Assembly (NCBI GenBank): GCA_026417155.1
Contig: JAOADU010000009.1
Span: 1-35,345 of the forward strand
DNA length: 35,345 bases
From: Bacteroidales bacterium
GTDB taxonomy: Bacteria; Bacteroidota; Bacteroidia; Bacteroidales; GWA2-32-17
Reading direction: 5' to 3'
The translations under genes were made by a program, and so were the position numbers. Numbering within the stretch: the first letter of the stretch is position 1; each line of letters opens with the position of its first letter. The notes under the pieces are model-generated. The model saw only the letters and a list, made by a program, of their open reading frames with translations, was not told where the DNA came from and searched no databases. Of this stretch, positions 33,939 to 35,345 are shown one piece after another.

Positions 33939-34973
33939 TCAAGGGTTTATAAGAATTTTTAAGATACAGGATTCTTTTTTCGATGTAAGTTGAATATAAT
34001 ATAAACCACTTGGCATGTTTGCAATATCAATTGTATTTGTATTTTCGGATAAAACGTATTCATATATTTTTTGCCCCCAAGAGTTGTATAGTGTTAATGT
34101 TGTCAAATCTGTAATGTTCGAAACATATAAAAACTCTTTAGCAGGATTGGGATAAACTAACATATTTTTGGTTAATTTTATTTCTGTCGAAGTAATTGGG
34201 TTGTAATATAGGTCAATAGTGTAAAATAGTCCATTGCGATAAACTTTTGCAGCAAATGCACGAATATTTGCGTTTGTAAGCCAGTAATATTCATAACTGG
34301 TGGGTCGAGTGATAGTATATCCAAAATTAAGCGACTCACTGTAAACAGTATCTTTAATATCAATTATATGTTTTACTCTGATACAAGGATAGCTACCAAA
34401 AGGAGTTATAATTGTTCCCCATCCGTCGGCAATATGTTTGCGTTTAATGGTTTGTCCATAATATCCATATCCAGGTATTGGCAATCCATATTTAGATACT
34501 GACGAATCGGTTGTTCCGTATGTTAATGGCAGTTTAAAATATAGTTCAGGATTATCGTATTTAACGGGAGTTTGTACACCATTAATGGTTGCACCAAAAC
34601 CTGCTTTACGGTAGTAATTATTAGCTTTTTTAAAAAAATCGTAATATTCAGAAACTTCTAATCCGGTACCTAATGAGGGTGGTGTTTGATTTATATATGC
34701 TTGGTTGGCTATAAGCATGTTGAAAACAACGTTATATACTATTGGAGTTTGAGTAACAGAAATAATGGTATCGGCTCTTTGATTGTTAGGATTAACTGTG
34801 CTAAAATCCCATGTATAATTAGTTCCCGTTGCATTTGGATCGAAATTATTTATCATTCCTGTTTTATAATGAATGGTGTCATTTACTGTGGGCAAATGGT
34901 TTTGCGTAATGGTAATTTGACCGAGTACAATTTTTGAAAAAATCAAAAAAAATCCAACAAGTTTGTTTTTCAT
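33939..34973 (-). CDS. Secreted protein of unknown function with type A T9SS sorting domain
   Basis: The 344 residues begin with a signal peptide ('MKNKLVGFFLIFSKIVLGQ'). A beta-rich central region of about 230 residues follows, with 'TWDFSTVNPNNQRAD' and 'YYRKAGFGATINGVQTPVKY' but no catalytic motif I recognise. The type A CTD starts near residue 268 ('MLVYPNPAKEFLYV'). Small proteins of this layout ('opening ITITQNHLP, then WDFS') are common in T9SS bacteria and uncharacterised. It is transcribed alone, with a -7 element upstream, and is separated from the minus-strand gene beyond by a terminator. Confidence 0.85.
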   Translation of the reverse strand: MKNKLVGFFLIFSKIVLGQITITQNHLPTVNDTIHYKTGMINNFDPNATGTNYTWDFSTVNPNNQRADTIISVTQTPIVYNVVFNMLIANQAYINQTPPSLGTGLEVSEYYDFFKKANNYYRKAGFGATINGVQTPVKYDNPELYFKLPLTYGTTDSSVSKYGLPIPGYGYYGQTIKRKHIADGWGTIITPFGSYPCIRVKHIIDIKDTVYSESLNFGYTITRPTSYEYYWLTNANIRAFAAKVYRNGLFYTIDLYYNPITSTEIKLTKNMLVYPNPAKEFLYVSNITDLTTLTLYNSWGQKIYEYVLSENTNTIDIANMPSGLYYIQLTSKKESCILKILINP

Positions 34974-34990
34974 AGAAAATAAAATTTGAA

Positions 34991-34998
34991 CAAATATA
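34991..34998 (-). promoter_or_regulatory. -7 element TATATTTG of the small T9SS cargo gene
   Basis: Read on the minus strand from 34998, this matches TAnnTTTG and lies 17 bases before the ATG at 34973. No TTTG is seen at -33, where the terminator T-run of the upstream gene lies. Confidence 0.5.
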
Positions 34999-35010
34999 CA
35001 AATTGTTCAG

Positions 35011-35047
35011 AAAAAAAAAGAGACTGTTTTTTAAAAACAGCCTCTCT
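35011..35047 (-). terminator. Rho-independent terminator of the gene at 35072-35345
   Basis: On the minus strand, AGAGAGGCTGTTTTT pairs with AAAAACAGTCTCT, leaving a two-base bulge, and a run of nine T residues follows. It sits about 25 bases after the stop codon of the minus-strand gene. Confidence 0.8.
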
Positions 35048-35071
35048 TAAAAGTTATTGATTGCTTAAACT

Positions 35072-35345
35072 CTAAACGTCAAATTCGTATTTATTGACCA
35101 ATTCGTGCAAAATGGGTTCAATCATGTTTAATAATTTTTGTTCTTTATCGTCGGGGTTGTTTTCATCGAAGTAAGTACTATTTAAGATGTCGCCGTTATT
35201 TTTCAAATACATTTCATTTCCTTCGATATAAACCACATGACCTCCGGGAAGTAATTGGCTAAGTAATGTTTTTTCTTCAGAATAACGAGCTTCATCTAAA
35301 ATAATCAGATCGGCACCGCGATGAACTAATCCATAGTCGAAAATA
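35072..35345 (-). CDS. C-terminal end of an unidentified protein (5' end outside window)
   Basis: The last 90 or so codons are open from the window edge to a TAG at 35074-35072. The product contains 'RGADLIILDEARYSEEKTLL', then 'LLPGGHVVYIEGNEMYL', then an acidic stretch, and ends in 'ELVNKYEFDV'. The strand-turn-strand 'LLPGGHVVYIEG' recalls the late part of Rossmann-type methyltransferases, but this is too little to name a family. It has its own terminator and is not co-transcribed with the T9SS cargo gene. Confidence 0.7.
   Translation of the reverse strand, partial: IFDYGLVHRGADLIILDEARYSEEKTLLSQLLPGGHVVYIEGNEMYLKNNGDILNSTYFDENNPDDKEQKLLNMIEPILHELVNKYEFDV

Overview
The window looks like the chromosome of a Bacteroidota (Bacteroidetes) bacterium that uses the type IX secretion system (T9SS). 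Support from the sequence: AT-rich DNA, seven genes ending in T9SS sorting domains (one type B, six type A), a PorP/SprF-family protein, a TonB receptor paired with a DUF4249 lipoprotein, an LpxC-FabZ fusion, and many upstream regions carrying the Bacteroidota promoter pattern TAnnTTTG, several with TTTG about 19 bases upstream. The genus cannot be read from the sequence.

Layout. 1-5305: a surface-adhesin cassette. The 3' part of a large SprB-repeat protein with a type B sorting domain is followed by a PorP/SprF-like outer-membrane protein and a PorE-like TPR/beta-propeller/OmpA protein, then a clear terminator. 5397-8054: a mosaic secreted protein. 8080-8223: tRNA-Pro(GGG) on the minus strand, sharing a back-to-back promoter region with the TonB receptor. 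8247-11494: TonB-dependent receptor and DUF4249 lipoprotein. 11506-14564: housekeeping and poorly understood genes: thioredoxin reductase (+), then an AmrS-type radical SAM protein and a beta-lactamase-fold hydrolase (-). 14650-17851: an operon of lpxC-fabZ, lpxA and queG. 17844-18911: a flippase-like membrane protein (-). 18937-32374: a secreted-protease island: M1 aminopeptidase, a Fur-family regulator (-), an M6 metalloprotease, and two adjacent C25 (gingipain-family) cysteine proteases. 32383-33899: a membrane protein and a YugP-type zinc peptidase (-). 33939-34998: a small T9SS cargo protein (-). 35072-35345: the C-terminal end of an unidentified gene (-).

The most striking content is the protease island. 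By comparison with recalled gingipain sequences, the first C25 protein resembles the Lys-specific Kgp and keeps its S1 Thr and Asp positions. The second resembles the Arg-specific RgpB and keeps its S1 Asp. They lie 8 bases apart on the same strand, downstream of an M6 protease, so one locus may encode a complementary Lys/Arg protease pair. The second point of interest is the 5' adhesin cassette. Its SprB repeats are almost identical at the DNA level at the window edge and diverge towards the C-terminus, and the gene lies next to a plausible dedicated export/anchoring pair.

Promoter positions also correct several gene starts (TonB receptor, trxB, lpxC-fabZ, M1 peptidase), because the longest open frames begin inside or upstream of the promoter elements. 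No CRISPR array, insertion sequence, phage gene or rRNA was seen, and no stretch over 300 bases lacks a gene.
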